This document shows positions 1 through 12,389 of a stretch of 64,000 nucleotides of DNA, one piece after another. A program made the position numbers and the translations under genes. The DNA lies in the NCBI GenBank assembly GCA_017307505.1, contig JAFKEE010000026.1:62001-126000 (forward strand), read 5' to 3'. The first letter of the stretch is position 1. Every line of letters begins with the position of its first letter. Under the pieces are notes generated by a model, which was given only the letters and a program-made list of their open reading frames with translations, made no database searches and was not told where the DNA came from. The stretch is from Acidobacteriota bacterium. GTDB lineage: Bacteria > Acidobacteriota > Terriglobia > Bryobacterales > Bryobacteraceae.

Positions 1-139
1 ACAGCTCTCGGAAGCATCGCGGCGGCTGCCTGGCGAACTCACGGCGAAGCCGGAGACCGAATTGATGGGGACGTTCCAGCTCACCTTCTTTCACTCGGAT
101 CCCGACGAGCGGATGGTGATACCGGCGGTGCCAGGCTGA
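1..139 (+). CDS. C-terminal end of an unidentified protein (partial)
   Basis: An open frame runs from base 2 to a TGA at 137-139 and encodes the last 45 residues of a protein whose start lies outside the window. Nearly every codon ends in G or C, as in the confirmed genes nearby, which is the main reason for calling it coding. The tail contains QLTFFHSDPDERMVIPAVPG. I do not recognise the family. It converges on the ABC permease gene, whose stop lies only 6 bp away, so the two share their 3' ends with no room for a separate terminator. Confidence 0.55.
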   Translation, partial: QLSEASRRLPGELTAKPETELMGTFQLTFFHSDPDERMVIPAVPG

Positions 140-144
140 GCCAG

Positions 145-1734
145 TCAGTTGATCTCGTGGTAAATCGTGCCGGATTCGGCGGAGACCAGGCCGAGGTGGA
201 ACCGGATGGATTCCCCCAGCGCCTTGAGGGAAACACGGGTGACGGCCCAGGCGCCGGCAGCCACAATCGCGGTTGCGCCCAGGACAGCCAGCCGTGAGCG
301 AAAGATCACGAAGTACTGAACGGCCACGATGGCGGCCATGACTAGGCCGCCGCCCAGCATCAGCGGCACCATGAACGGGCTGCGTGTGGTTTCGGGTTGC
401 TTGCTGAACGGCAGTCCTTCAATGAGCCGCAGTTCCAGACCGAGATAGAACGACGCCATGGCGATGCTGAACGCCACAAACAACAGCGCGTCGAGCGGTC
501 CCCAAAACCAGGCGGTCGCCAGCAGCAGGATCCCGTGCGGCGCCAGGATGATGCGCGTCCATAGGGCGGCGTGGGTCCCATTCGCCACGCTTTGCAGACT
601 GCCGGAAGGGGCCAGCAGGAAGATCCACGTTCCCTTGTAATCGCTGCCGAAGACGAGGAGCGTGCTGATGAAGAACAGCAGGGCTCCGATGACGTGCGGC
701 ACGAGGTGTACCGGCGAGAAACCGGGGGCGAATACGCTGGCGGAAGGAATGCGGCGCATCTCGAGGAACGGAATGATGAGCATGGGCAGCATCGGCACCA
801 GTTGGCGGCGGAACTGCCAGTCGCGCCACATCATGGCCGAGACGTAGTGGAAGCCGGCGCGTGCTGGAGGGCCTCCGTACAGCCGGGCCGTAAGATCGCC
901 GAGCCGCGATCGCCGGCTACCGCGGGCACGAGTGCCGCGCCCCTGCACCATGCTCGAGACGCGAACCAGGAAGTCGGCCGAGAGCGCTCGAATCCCGAAG
1001 CTGCCCACCACCAGCGCCAGCACGGCGAGAGCTGCGATGAGCGTGTTGCGCCAGGTGGGATCCTGCGGCAGGGCGATCCGGAAAGGCAGGTGGGTGAATA
1101 CACGCGGCACGAACTGCAGCAGGGAGAGGAAGATCAGGGGTACCAGTTCGATTGCCTGGCCCCACGATTTCACTCGCGACGGAGGGGCGATGCGCAGTAG
1201 CCAGCCGAAAATCGAACAGCACAGGAGGGCGATGAACAGTCCGACAGCCAGCGCGCCGGCCAGGTGCAGCAGCGGGTAGTAGAGGGGACAGCCAGGTATG
1301 AACAAGGCCACCAGGGCGGGCACCACATTTAACCCGGGCGCCAGGTAAAGCACGATACGCAGCAGGTGTGTGAGTTTGGCCGCTGTATAGGTCGCGCCGT
1401 CCACCGGTTGATGTGCCAGGACCAGGGCTTCCGTGGGATTCACCAGGCTGTTGCTGGTCTCCGTCAACAGGATGATGAACAGCAGGAAGGCGGTCATGAA
1501 GAAGAAGATTCCGGCGTAGCCGGACAGGGATCGCTGTGCCAGGAGCATCAGCACGCTCAGCAATGCCGCCATGACAGCGTAGAGCAGGGTGGCGGCCTTC
1601 AGGGTGAAGCCGTCCCGGCCCAGGTGGCCCAGCATCTCGCGCCGTTCGCTGATCTTGCCGAATAGGCCGAGCAGCAGCCAGTAGCGCACGGGGTCGATAC
1701 CGCACAGGCGCAGGAGCGGAGCGAGGGCGTTCAT
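145..1734 (-). CDS. ABC-2 type transporter permease
   Basis: A 529-residue polytopic membrane protein with about 11 hydrophobic segments spread along its length, for example near residues 47-68, 72-92 and 480-500. It has no enzyme motifs and no ATP-binding motif. Its start codon overlaps the stop of the upstream ATPase gene in an ATGA arrangement, so the two are translationally coupled. The pair forms a complete ABC-2 type exporter with separate membrane and ATPase subunits. The substrate cannot be told from sequence. The membrane-protein call is secure; the transporter assignment leans on the coupled ATPase. Confidence 0.8.
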   Translation of the reverse strand: MNALAPLLRLCGIDPVRYWLLLGLFGKISERREMLGHLGRDGFTLKAATLLYAVMAALLSVLMLLAQRSLSGYAGIFFFMTAFLLFIILLTETSNSLVNPTEALVLAHQPVDGATYTAAKLTHLLRIVLYLAPGLNVVPALVALFIPGCPLYYPLLHLAGALAVGLFIALLCCSIFGWLLRIAPPSRVKSWGQAIELVPLIFLSLLQFVPRVFTHLPFRIALPQDPTWRNTLIAALAVLALVVGSFGIRALSADFLVRVSSMVQGRGTRARGSRRSRLGDLTARLYGGPPARAGFHYVSAMMWRDWQFRRQLVPMLPMLIIPFLEMRRIPSASVFAPGFSPVHLVPHVIGALLFFISTLLVFGSDYKGTWIFLLAPSGSLQSVANGTHAALWTRIILAPHGILLLATAWFWGPLDALLFVAFSIAMASFYLGLELRLIEGLPFSKQPETTRSPFMVPLMLGGGLVMAAIVAVQYFVIFRSRLAVLGATAIVAAGAWAVTRVSLKALGESIRFHLGLVSAESGTIYHEIN

Positions 1735-2507
1735 GGCCTGAGCGCGTCGACAATGCGCGCGACTCCGGGATCGGTGTCCACCGAGTGAGTCAGCTGGCGG
1801 AAAACCTGCTCCAGCGTTGCCTGGCTGGTGGACTCGCGCAGCGCTTCCGGCGTGTCGTTGGCGATCAGGTTGCCCTGGTGAATGATCATCACCCGGTCGC
1901 AGATCTTTTCCACCACGTCGAGCACATGCGAGCTGTAGAGGATGGTCTTACCGGCCGCCGCCAGAGCGGCCAGCAGGTCCTTGATAAGGATCGCGGCGTT
2001 GACGTCCAGACCGGAGAGGGGCTCGTCCAGCAGCAGCAGGTCCGGATTGTGCAGCAGTGCGGCGGCGATCAGGATCTTCTGGCGCATGCCTTTGGAATAC
2101 GAATTCAACCTGTCGCCCGCTTCGGCTGCTAAAGAGAATGTTTCGAGAATTGCGGAGATTCTCGACTGCAGCAGCGGCTCCTCGACACCATGCAGACGGC
2201 CGGAGAGTTCCAGAAACTCCTGGCCTGTGAGCGACTCGAACAGCATGGCGGACTCCGGCACATAGCCGATGCGCTGTTTCACGTCGACCGCGCGCTCGGG
2301 CAGCGGCATGCCATCCACCCGCACAGCACCCCGGCCCGCGGTGAGAATGCCCGCAATCAGCTTGATGCAGGTGCTCTTGCCAGCTCCGTTGGGCCCGAGC
2401 ATGCCCATGATGGCGCCACGATCCACGGTAAATGAGATCCCGTGCAGCACCTCGGCCCGGCCGTAGCCGAACCTGACATCGTCAAATACGACAATCGGAT
2501 CCTGCAA
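1731..2507 (-). CDS. ABC transporter ATP-binding protein
   Basis: A 258-residue cytoplasmic ATPase that would power the coupled permease. Walker A GPNGAGKST lies at residues 38-46; a signature-like YSKGMRQK and the Walker B stretch LLLLDEPLSGLD follow in the usual order and spacing. The start is TTG at 2507, chosen because AGGAG sits 7 bases upstream. The C-terminal part resembles the CcmA/DrrA type of ATPase seen with ABC-2 permeases. It overlaps the permease by 4 bp and is the first gene of this two-gene unit. It is divergent from the prolyl oligopeptidase gene, with about 100 bp between them that must hold both promoters. Confidence 0.93.
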   Translation of the reverse strand: MQDPIVVFDDVRFGYGRAEVLHGISFTVDRGAIMGMLGPNGAGKSTCIKLIAGILTAGRGAVRVDGMPLPERAVDVKQRIGYVPESAMLFESLTGQEFLELSGRLHGVEEPLLQSRISAILETFSLAAEAGDRLNSYSKGMRQKILIAAALLHNPDLLLLDEPLSGLDVNAAILIKDLLAALAAAGKTILYSSHVLDVVEKICDRVMIIHQGNLIANDTPEALRESTSQATLEQVFRQLTHSVDTDPGVARIVDALRP

Positions 2508-2610
2508 TTGCTAACTCCTGGCGGGCATTATAGTCATAATTGCCGGGTGAATTTCTCAGTGTCAGCCGCCTATCATTTGGATCCCGCGGCGTCATGCTAC
2601 GATTTTGCGC

Positions 2611-4668
<2,058 letters not shown>

Positions 4669-4710
4669 CGCGGCGAGGCTGTGATAGTGTGCCGGTGGAA
4701 GGAGTCGCGC

Positions 4711-5736
4711 ATGTTCCGTCTATTTGCTTTGTTGGTCCTTCTGGCCGGATGGAGTGCGAATGCGGCCGACTACGCCGTCGGGGCCGATCTGTCGTTTCTG
4801 AAGCAGGCCGAGGAGCGGGGGACGCAGTTCAAGGAGAACGGGGAAGCAAAACCGGGCCTCCAGCTCTTCAAGGATCACGGGTATAACTGGATCCGGCTGC
4901 GGCTGTTCCACACTCCTACAGAACTGCCGAACAATCTGGAATACACCATCGCCACGGCGAAGGCGGCCAAGGCACTGGGCTACAAGTTCCTGCTGGACTA
5001 TCACTATTCCGACACGTGGGCCGATCCAGGCAAACAGTTCCTGCCCAAGGCGTGGGAAGGGTTCAACCACGACCAGCTCGTCCAGGCAGTCTTTGAGTAC
5101 ACGCGCGATACCATGCGGGCCTTTCGGGAAGCCGGGGTGCTGCCGGATATGGTGCAGGTCGGCAATGAGGTGTCAAACGGCATGCTGTGGCCCGACGGCA
5201 AGCTGCCCGACAACTGGGACGCCTTCGCGGACCTGGTGCGGGCCGGAATCAATGGAGTGGATGCGGGGCGGGGCAATGGCGTCAGGCCGCGCATCATGAT
5301 CCACATCGACAAGGGCGGCGACTGGCAGGCGACCAGGGAGTTCTTCGACGAGTTTCACCGCTATCGCATCGGTTATGACGTCATTGGGCAGTCATATTAC
5401 CCTTGGTGGCACGGGTCCTTATTGGATCTGAAGGAAAACCTGGATTTCATGGCGAATGAATATCGAAAAGAGATCATCCTGGTGGAAGTCGCCTACAACT
5501 GCCGCCCGGGTGAGTATCTGAAGCGGCCCGGTCCCTTCCTGGAGACACCCGAAGGGCAGGCCGCTTTTCTGGAGGAGGTCCAGCGTCTGGTGGTGGCTAC
5601 TCCGCATGGTCTGGGCAAAGGCATCTTCTGGTGGGAGCCGGCCGTGACAGGCGGGCTGGAGCGGCGCGGCTTCTTCGATCCCCAGTACAACGTCCTGCCG
5701 GTGATCGGCGTCTTTGACCGCTGGGTGCGGCACTAG
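4711..5736 (+). CDS. Arabinogalactan endo-beta-1,4-galactanase (GH53), secreted
   Basis: A 341-residue glycoside hydrolase predicted to cut beta-1,4-galactan side chains of pectin. The signal peptide LFALLVLLAGWSANA is followed by the GH53 start GADLSFLKQAEERG. The acid/base is Glu153 in VGNEVSNGM and the nucleophile is Glu259 in LVEVAYN; both are present. ATG at 4711 is chosen because GGAG lies upstream and the signal peptide starts there. It follows the peptidase gene by 42 bp and may be co-transcribed with it. The length is typical for a single-domain family member. Confidence 0.93.
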   Translation: MFRLFALLVLLAGWSANAADYAVGADLSFLKQAEERGTQFKENGEAKPGLQLFKDHGYNWIRLRLFHTPTELPNNLEYTIATAKAAKALGYKFLLDYHYSDTWADPGKQFLPKAWEGFNHDQLVQAVFEYTRDTMRAFREAGVLPDMVQVGNEVSNGMLWPDGKLPDNWDAFADLVRAGINGVDAGRGNGVRPRIMIHIDKGGDWQATREFFDEFHRYRIGYDVIGQSYYPWWHGSLLDLKENLDFMANEYRKEIILVEVAYNCRPGEYLKRPGPFLETPEGQAAFLEEVQRLVVATPHGLGKGIFWWEPAVTGGLERRGFFDPQYNVLPVIGVFDRWVRH

Positions 5737-5844
5737 TGACGGCGCCGGCCGTGCGCAATGAAGCCATGCGGATAGAACGCATGAAAGCCCTGCCAATTCA
5801 GACGTCTCAGTGTGATAACCTGAGAAGGAATTTGAGCGCCAGCG

Positions 5845-6498
5845 ATGCCGGCACGCGTCAGTGAGGCGTTCGTCCTCCGCACTTACCCTTTTCAGGAAGG
5901 GGACCTGATTGTCAGTTTCGACACTCGCGATCAGGGCAAGTTGCGAGGCGTCGCCAAGCGGGCTCGAAAGCCGAAAGGTCCCTTCGGATCTTCGTTGGAA
6001 CGGCTCTCGCAGGTAAGGATTTCCTACTACCAGCGGGAGGGTGCCGAGTTGGTCCGGATTGACTCCGTGGAACTGATGCAGACGCAGTTCGGTCTGTCCA
6101 GTTCATACGAGGCCGGCGTGGCGCTCGACTATTTCGCGGAGGTGTGCGACCACTTGCTACCGCCCTCGGAACCCAACGAGCGGTTCTACCGGCTGATTGG
6201 CGCCGTGCTGGCCGAATTGCGCGCGGCCGCGCCCGATCAGAAGCCGGCGGCGGTGTGGCGCACCATCATGTATTTCACGTTCTGGGCTGTGCGCTTGTCG
6301 GGCTTCCTACCCGAACTCCGGGTGAGCGCCGCCAGTCGTGAACTGGCTCAGGCCATGTCCGCTCATCCCGTGGCGAACCTGGCCGCCATCGACTGGACTA
6401 AGGATACGGCGGCCGACCTGCGCCGCTTCCTCTACCGCGAGATTGAATCGCATATCGAGCGCAAGCTCCTCACCGTCCCCCTTATGGAGGCTCTCTAA
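5845..6498 (+). CDS. recO: DNA repair protein RecO
   Basis: A 217-residue protein of the RecFOR recombination mediator, which helps load RecA on single-stranded DNA. The N-terminal OB fold is recognisable by EAFVLRTYPFQEGDLIV and the following GKLRGVAKRARKPKG. The helical C-terminal part has no cysteine cluster, so the zinc site of some RecO proteins is absent. It is somewhat shorter than E. coli RecO (about 240 residues). The gene stands 9 bp before glyQ and is probably co-transcribed with it; GGAGG near the end of recO may serve glyQ. Confidence 0.88.
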   Translation: MPARVSEAFVLRTYPFQEGDLIVSFDTRDQGKLRGVAKRARKPKGPFGSSLERLSQVRISYYQREGAELVRIDSVELMQTQFGLSSSYEAGVALDYFAEVCDHLLPPSEPNERFYRLIGAVLAELRAAAPDQKPAAVWRTIMYFTFWAVRLSGFLPELRVSAASRELAQAMSAHPVANLAAIDWTKDTAADLRRFLYREIESHIERKLLTVPLMEAL

Positions 6499-6507
6499 GT
6501 TCCCCGC

Positions 6508-7425
6508 ATGGATTCCTATCAGGAGACAATCTTCAAGCTGAAGCGCTTCTGGGCGAAGCACGGCTGTGTCATCCAGGAACCCTATGACATCGAGGTCGGC
6601 GCCGGCACCATGTGCCCCGAGACCTTCCTCCGTGTTCTGGGCCCGAAACCCTATAGCGTCGCCTATGTGCAGCCTTCCCGCCGTCCGGCGGATGGCCGCT
6701 ATGGCGAAAACCCGAACCGGCTTTACAAGCACTCGCAATTGCAGGTGATCCTGAAACCGGCTCCGGCGAATGTCCTCGATCTCTATCTGGAGTCGCTTGA
6801 AGCGATCGGCATCAAGCTCGACCAGCACGACCTGAAGTTCGAGGAAGACAACTGGGAATCACCCACCCTCGGTGCCTGGGGCATCGGCTGGCAGGTGATG
6901 ATGGATGGCCAGGAGATCACTCAGTTCACCTACTTCCAGCAGTGCGGCGGTGTGGACCTCGACCTCGTTCCCGCGGAATTGACCTACGGCCTGGAACGGC
7001 TGATCGGGTTCCTGCAGGACCGCAAGTCGGTCTATGACATCGAGTGGGTGGCCGGCACGACCTATCGCGACGTCCGCTTCCGCGACGAGCAGCAGTTCTC
7101 GGTGTACAACTTCGAGAAGGCCGACGTTGGCATGCTGTGGAAGCTCTTCGATTTGCACGAGGCGGAGTCGCAGCGGCTCATCGACGAGTTCCGCGGGCTG
7201 GATCCCGAAAAGGACGCCCACGAGAAGAAGCGGTTCCCGCTGCTCAGCGCCTACGACCACGTGCTGAACTGCTCGCATACCTTCAATCTGCTGGACGCTC
7301 GCGGTGCCATCTCGGTAACTGAGCGTGTCGGCGTCATCGCCCGCGTCCGCAAACTGGCGGTGGGCGTGGCCACCTCCTGGGTGGATCAACAGAATCTGCT
7401 GAATGCCGTGGAGGTGGCGCAATGA
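6508..7425 (+). CDS. glyQ: Glycyl-tRNA synthetase alpha subunit
   Basis: A 305-residue catalytic subunit of the bacterial alpha2beta2 glycyl-tRNA synthetase, which charges tRNA-Gly. The family is plain from the opening ([15 protein letters not shown]) and from [18 protein letters not shown] and FTYFQQCGG in the catalytic core. The length matches the family. It overlaps glyS by 4 bp (ATGA), giving coupled synthesis of the two subunits. Confidence 0.97.
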   Translation: MDSYQETIFKLKRFWAKHGCVIQEPYDIEVGAGTMCPETFLRVLGPKPYSVAYVQPSRRPADGRYGENPNRLYKHSQLQVILKPAPANVLDLYLESLEAIGIKLDQHDLKFEEDNWESPTLGAWGIGWQVMMDGQEITQFTYFQQCGGVDLDLVPAELTYGLERLIGFLQDRKSVYDIEWVAGTTYRDVRFRDEQQFSVYNFEKADVGMLWKLFDLHEAESQRLIDEFRGLDPEKDAHEKKRFPLLSAYDHVLNCSHTFNLLDARGAISVTERVGVIARVRKLAVGVATSWVDQQNLLNAVEVAQ

Positions 7426-9530
7426 GCGAAACGAAGCCATTCCTCCTCGAACTCGGTGTGGAAGAGATTCCCCACTGGATGATCGTGCCCGCTCTGGGCG
7501 ATATGGAGCGGCTGTTCCAGGAGCTCTGCCAGACGCACCAGTTGGTGCCCGGCGAGCTGAAGTTTGACGGCACTCCTCGCCGCCTGGTCCTGCGCGCGGC
7601 CGGACTGCCGGAACGCCAGGCCGATCGCGTGGAACTGGTCATGGGACCGCCCAAGTCCGCCGGCGCCGGCGCCGCGATGGGCTTCGCGAAGAAGAACGGT
7701 GTCAGCGTGGAGGAACTCTCCACCGAAGTGACGCCCAAGGGTGAGTACTTCGCCGTCAGCCGCAAGATCGAGGGCCGCGAGGTCCGGCAGATCCTGGCGG
7801 AGGCCCTGCCGGCGCTGATCTCGAAGATTCCGTGGCCCAAGGCCATGTACTGGACCGGCAAGGGCGGCACGACGTTCATCCGGCCCATCCGCTGGATCGT
7901 GGCCATGCTGGGCGACTCCGTCGTGGAGTTCGAACTGGCCGGCGTGAAGTCGGGCACACTCTCACGCGGCCATCGCCGCATGGGCTCCGACGAGATCGCC
8001 TTCGACCATACCAACTACGAAGAGCGACTGGAGAAGAACGGCGTTATCCTCTCCGCCGCAAAACGCCGCAAGCGGATTCAGGACGGCATCAAAAAGCTGC
8101 TCAAGGGCAAGGGCCTGGAGTTGATCGCCGACGATTCGCTGTTGGACGACCTGGTGTACCTCACCGAGTATCCGACGCCGATCCTGGGCTCCTTCAACCC
8201 CGAGTTTCTGGCCCTGCCGCAGGAAGTCCTCTCTACCGTGATGCGCCATCACCAGCGCTACTTCACGATGCGGGATGGCGAAGGAAAGATGGCTCCGCAC
8301 TTCCTGGCCATCATGAATATGAAGGCCGACAAGAAGGGCTATGTCGTCAAGGGCAACGAGCGTGTGCTCGAAGCCCGCTTCAACGACGCCCGCTTCTTCT
8401 GGGACCAGGATCAAAGCCGCAAGCTGGCCGATCGAGTGGAAGACCTGGCGAACGTCACGTTCCAGGCCAAGCTCGGTTCCTACAAGGACAAGCGCCTGGG
8501 CGTCGAAGCCGGCGTCTGCCGCATTGCGGGCGCGCTGAATCTCGACACCCGGCTGGCACGCCGCGCCGCGGAGCTCTGCAAGACCGACCTCATGACGGAG
8601 ATGGTCAAGGAATTGACCGAACTCCAGGGCGTGATGGGCGGCCTCTATGCCAAGGTGCAGGGCGAACCGGATGAAGTCTGGAAGGCGATCTACGAACACT
8701 ACGAGCCGGCCAGCATGGAGTCCGAGGTGCCGTCGAGCGACTACGGCAAGATTCTCTCCATCGCCGACAAGCTCGACTCCCTGGAAGGCTGCTTCGCGCT
8801 GGGCATGATCCCCAGCGGCTCGAAGGATCCGTTGGGACTGCGCCGCGCGGCTCAAGGCATCGTGAAGACGATTGTCGAAGGCCGTCTGCGAATGAACCTC
8901 AGGAAACTCGTGAACGAGGGCGCCGAGGAGACCAACCGGACCTTCCTGCGCATCCGCTCCGACTATAAAGAGGATCGCGCGGCCGATGGCGAACTGAAGC
9001 TGGCCAAGCAGATCTGGGAGTTCCTGCTCGATCGCGTGCGCTACTACTTCCGCGAAGTGCGGCACTATGCGTACGACGAGTTGGCCGCTGTGCTGGCGGC
9101 CGGTCCCGTGGACCTGGTCGACATCGAATCGCGGCTGTATGCGTTGAAGCAGGTTCGCCAGACCGAGGAGTTCGAACCTCTGGCCGCGGCGTTCAAGCGC
9201 ATGCGCAACATTCTGAAGCAGGCCGGCTGGCAGAGCGGCACGGTGAACCCGGCGCTGCTCGAAGAAGGTGCGGAACGCGAACTCTTCGACGAAACCACTC
9301 GGGTTCTGGCTAAAGTGGCTGTCTACCGCCAGTCGGAAGACTACATGGCTTCGCTCAACGTGATCTCCAGCCTCAAGCCGGCGGTGGATCACTTCTTCGA
9401 CAAAATTCTGGTGAACGCGCCGGATCCGGCCGTTCGCGACAATCGCCTGGCACTGCTGGGCGGCCTCTACAACGAAGTTTCCTCGATCGCCGATTTTTCG
9501 GAGATCGTGACCTCATCAACGACCGAATGA
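7422..9530 (+). CDS. glyS: Glycyl-tRNA synthetase beta subunit
   Basis: A 702-residue subunit that binds the tRNA and is required for activity of the heterotetramer. The N-terminus [18 protein letters not shown] is diagnostic, as are MGPPKSAG and the MRHHQRYF motif. The C-terminal part corresponds to the anticodon-binding region. The length is within the family range. It overlaps glyQ by 4 bp. The last bases before the pyruvate phosphate dikinase gene show no clear terminator, so read-through into that gene is possible. Confidence 0.97.
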   Translation: MSETKPFLLELGVEEIPHWMIVPALGDMERLFQELCQTHQLVPGELKFDGTPRRLVLRAAGLPERQADRVELVMGPPKSAGAGAAMGFAKKNGVSVEELSTEVTPKGEYFAVSRKIEGREVRQILAEALPALISKIPWPKAMYWTGKGGTTFIRPIRWIVAMLGDSVVEFELAGVKSGTLSRGHRRMGSDEIAFDHTNYEERLEKNGVILSAAKRRKRIQDGIKKLLKGKGLELIADDSLLDDLVYLTEYPTPILGSFNPEFLALPQEVLSTVMRHHQRYFTMRDGEGKMAPHFLAIMNMKADKKGYVVKGNERVLEARFNDARFFWDQDQSRKLADRVEDLANVTFQAKLGSYKDKRLGVEAGVCRIAGALNLDTRLARRAAELCKTDLMTEMVKELTELQGVMGGLYAKVQGEPDEVWKAIYEHYEPASMESEVPSSDYGKILSIADKLDSLEGCFALGMIPSGSKDPLGLRRAAQGIVKTIVEGRLRMNLRKLVNEGAEETNRTFLRIRSDYKEDRAADGELKLAKQIWEFLLDRVRYYFREVRHYAYDELAAVLAAGPVDLVDIESRLYALKQVRQTEEFEPLAAAFKRMRNILKQAGWQSGTVNPALLEEGAERELFDETTRVLAKVAVYRQSEDYMASLNVISSLKPAVDHFFDKILVNAPDPAVRDNRLALLGGLYNEVSSIADFSEIVTSSTTE

Positions 9531-9571
9531 ACTCATTATTCTGCTGACTAAATCAGGAGCACGATAGCGCT

Positions 9572-12322
9572 ATGAGCAAATACGTTTATTCCTTCGGCGG
9601 CGGGACCGCTGAGGGTGACGGCACGATGAAAGACTCGCTCGGCGGCAAAGGCGCAGGCCTTGCCTCCATGTGCCGGGCGGGTGTGCCGGTGCCCGGTGGT
9701 TTCACCATCATCACCGACGTGTGTAACGTCTTCTTCGACAACAACAAGAAGGTGCCGAAGGAAGTCGACGAACAGATCTGGGAAGCTCTCGAGAAGCTCG
9801 AAGCCCTGATGGGCAAGAAGCTGGGCGATGCGGCGGATCCGCTGCTGTTGAGCGTGCGCTCCGGCGCGAAGTTCTCCATGCCCGGCATGATGAACACGAT
9901 TCTCAACCTGGGTCTGAACGACAAGACCACCAAGGGCCTGTCCGACAAGACCGGCAATCCGCGCTTCGCGTACGATTGCTATCGCCGCTTCATCCAGATG
10001 TTCGGCGAAGTGGCCTTCGGCGTCGAGATGGAGCACTTCGATCATGCCTTCGATACCCTCAAGGCCAAGAAGAAGTACAAGCTCGACACCGAGATGACTG
10101 CTGACGACCTCAAGGTCATCGTCGAAGAGTTCAAGAAGATCTTCAAGAAGCACGCCAAGCGCGACTTCCCGCAGGACGCCCGCGAGCAGCTGCTGCTGTC
10201 CCGCAACGCCGTGTTTATGTCCTGGTGGGCGCCCAAGGCGTCTTACTACCGCAAGATGGAGAAGATCTCCGACCGTCTCGGCACCGCCTGCAATATCCAG
10301 GCGATGGTGTTCGGCAACATGGGCGACACCTCCGCCACCGGCGTCGGCTTCACCCGTGACCCCGGCAGCGGCGAGAAGGTGTTCTACGGCGAATTCCTCG
10401 TCAACGCCCAGGGCGAAGACGTCGTCGCCGGCATCCGCACCCCCTCTCCCATCTCCGAACTCAAGGCCTGGAACGCGGACGTTTACAACCAGCTGCGCGA
10501 CATCACCTCGAAGCTCGAACTGTCCTACAAGGACATGCAGGACTTCGAATTCACCGTGCAGGAAGGCGTCCTCTGGATGCTGCAGACCCGCAACGGCAAG
10601 CGCACCGGCCCGGCCGCTGTGCGTGTGGCCGTCGACATGGTGGCGGAAGGTCTCATCGACGAGAAGACCGCCGTCATGCGCGTCGCCCCGGCTCAACTCG
10701 ACCAGTTGCTGCACCCCGTGTTCGACACCGCTTCCCTGAAGTCGCTCACCAAGCTCGCCACCGGTATTGATGCCTCCCCCGGCGCCGCCGTCGGCCGCCT
10801 GGCCTTCACCTCGGAAGACGCCGTCGAAATGTCGGCCAAGTCCCCCGTCATCCTTATCCGCAAAGAGACCACGCCGGACGACATCCACGGCATGGACGCC
10901 GCCAAGGGCATTCTCACCGCCGTCGGTGGCAAGAGTTCCCACGCGGCCGTTGTGGCCCGCGGCATGGGCGTTCCCTGCGTCGTCGGCTGCGGCGCCATCT
11001 CGATCAACGAGCGCGGCAAGGTCGCGACCGTCAAGACCGCCGACAAGACCGTCACCATCAAGGAAGGCGACTGGGTGTCCATCGACGGCACCACCGGCGG
11101 AGTCTACCTCGGCCAGGCTGCCACGAAGGATCCGGATCCCAACTCGCCCGTCTTCGCCAAGTTCATGAAGATGGCCGACAAGTTCCGCGGCAAGTTCGGT
11201 GTTCGTGCGAACGCCGACATCCCGCGCGACGCGAAGGCTGCCCGTGCGTTCGGCGCCGAAGGCATCGGCCTGTGCCGCACTGAGCACATGTTCTTCGCCG
11301 AAGACCGTCTGCCGCACGTCCAGGCCATGATCCTCACCGACAACGTGAAGGACCGCACCAAGGCGCTCGCCAAGCTGCTGCCCATGCAGCGCAAGGACTT
11401 CGCCGGCCTGTTCGAAGCCATGAACGGCTTCCCGGTGGTCATCCGCACCCTCGATCCCCCGCTGCACGAGTTCGTCCCCAAGCGCGAAGAGCTGATGGTC
11501 GACCTCGCCAAGCTGCCCACGGCGGATCTCAAGACCAAGAAGGAAATGCTGTCGCGCTACAAGAACTTCGCGCCCGACGTGAAGTCGCTCAAGACCGTGC
11601 TGCCCCAGTTGCTGCACCGCGTCGAACAGCTGCATGAGTTCAACCCCATGCTCGGCCACCGCGGCTGCCGTCTCGGCATCACCTACCCCGAGATCACCGA
11701 AATGCAGGCGCGCGCCATCTTCGAAGCCGTCGTTCAGGTTGCGAAGAAGGGCAAGACGGTCATTCCCGAAGTCATGATTCCGCTCATCGGCGGCGTCGAG
11801 GAACTCGAGAACCAGAAGAAGATCGTCAAGGGCATTGCCGAGGAAGTTCTGGGCAAGGCCGGCCTCAAGAAGCAGAAGTACATGATCGGCACCATGATCG
11901 AAATCCCGCGTGCCGCTCTCACCGCCGACCGCGTGGCCACCGAAGCCGAGTTCTTCTCGTTCGGTACCAACGACCTGACCCAGACCACAATGGGCCTCTC
12001 CCGCGACGACTATACGAAGTTCTCGAAGGAGTACGAAGACAAGAAGATCTTCAAGGCGGACCCGTTTGGCGTCATCGACCGCGAAGGCGTTGGCAAGCTG
12101 ATCAAGTTCGCAGTGGATGCCGGCCGTTCCACCAACCCGGAACTGGAAATCGGAATCTGCGGCGAGCACGGCGGCGAGCCGAGCTCCGTCGAGTTCTGCT
12201 ACCAGGTCGGCATGGACTACGTGTCCTGCTCCCCCTACCGTGTGCCGATCGCCCGTCTCGCGGCTGCCCAGGCGGCCATCGCGAAGAGCGAAGGTTCCGC
12301 GGAAGCCAACCGCACCGCGTAG
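9572..12322 (+). CDS. ppdK: Pyruvate, phosphate dikinase
   Basis: A 916-residue enzyme interconverting pyruvate, ATP and phosphate with phosphoenolpyruvate, AMP and pyrophosphate. Domains run in the usual order: an ATP-grasp domain (about residues 1-350), the swivelling phosphohistidine domain with His457 in GGKSSHAAVVARG, and a PEP/pyruvate TIM barrel with catalytic Cys863 in GICGEHGG. AGGAG lies upstream of the ATG. The gene ends just before a strong bidirectional terminator. The enzyme suggests pyrophosphate-linked glycolysis or gluconeogenesis. No regulatory kinase is encoded nearby. Confidence 0.97.
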   Translation: MSKYVYSFGGGTAEGDGTMKDSLGGKGAGLASMCRAGVPVPGGFTIITDVCNVFFDNNKKVPKEVDEQIWEALEKLEALMGKKLGDAADPLLLSVRSGAKFSMPGMMNTILNLGLNDKTTKGLSDKTGNPRFAYDCYRRFIQMFGEVAFGVEMEHFDHAFDTLKAKKKYKLDTEMTADDLKVIVEEFKKIFKKHAKRDFPQDAREQLLLSRNAVFMSWWAPKASYYRKMEKISDRLGTACNIQAMVFGNMGDTSATGVGFTRDPGSGEKVFYGEFLVNAQGEDVVAGIRTPSPISELKAWNADVYNQLRDITSKLELSYKDMQDFEFTVQEGVLWMLQTRNGKRTGPAAVRVAVDMVAEGLIDEKTAVMRVAPAQLDQLLHPVFDTASLKSLTKLATGIDASPGAAVGRLAFTSEDAVEMSAKSPVILIRKETTPDDIHGMDAAKGILTAVGGKSSHAAVVARGMGVPCVVGCGAISINERGKVATVKTADKTVTIKEGDWVSIDGTTGGVYLGQAATKDPDPNSPVFAKFMKMADKFRGKFGVRANADIPRDAKAARAFGAEGIGLCRTEHMFFAEDRLPHVQAMILTDNVKDRTKALAKLLPMQRKDFAGLFEAMNGFPVVIRTLDPPLHEFVPKREELMVDLAKLPTADLKTKKEMLSRYKNFAPDVKSLKTVLPQLLHRVEQLHEFNPMLGHRGCRLGITYPEITEMQARAIFEAVVQVAKKGKTVIPEVMIPLIGGVEELENQKKIVKGIAEEVLGKAGLKKQKYMIGTMIEIPRAALTADRVATEAEFFSFGTNDLTQTTMGLSRDDYTKFSKEYEDKKIFKADPFGVIDREGVGKLIKFAVDAGRSTNPELEIGICGEHGGEPSSVEFCYQVGMDYVSCSPYRVPIARLAAAQAAIAKSEGSAEANRTA

Positions 12323-12341
12323 TTCGAACCACAGTCAAGGA

Positions 12342-12385
12342 AAGGGCCGCGTTCCCCGCGTGGGGGCCGCGGCCCTTCTTCTTTT
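12342..12385. terminator. Intrinsic terminator between convergent genes
   Basis: A stem AAGGGCCGCG pairs with CGCGGCCCTT, with a further CCCC/GGGG pairing inside the loop, followed by TTCTTCTTTT. It lies 20 bp after the ppdK stop and just before the end of the opposing gene at 12390. The A-rich start and T-rich end let it work in both directions, though the T-run favours the + strand. Confidence 0.85.
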
Positions 12386-12389
12386 GGAA

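Noticed and set aside
9548-12169. 873-codon open frame antisense to ppdK
   Set aside because: It mirrors the GC-biased codons of ppdK, has a low-complexity His/Leu/Val/Gly-rich translation and no ribosome binding site.
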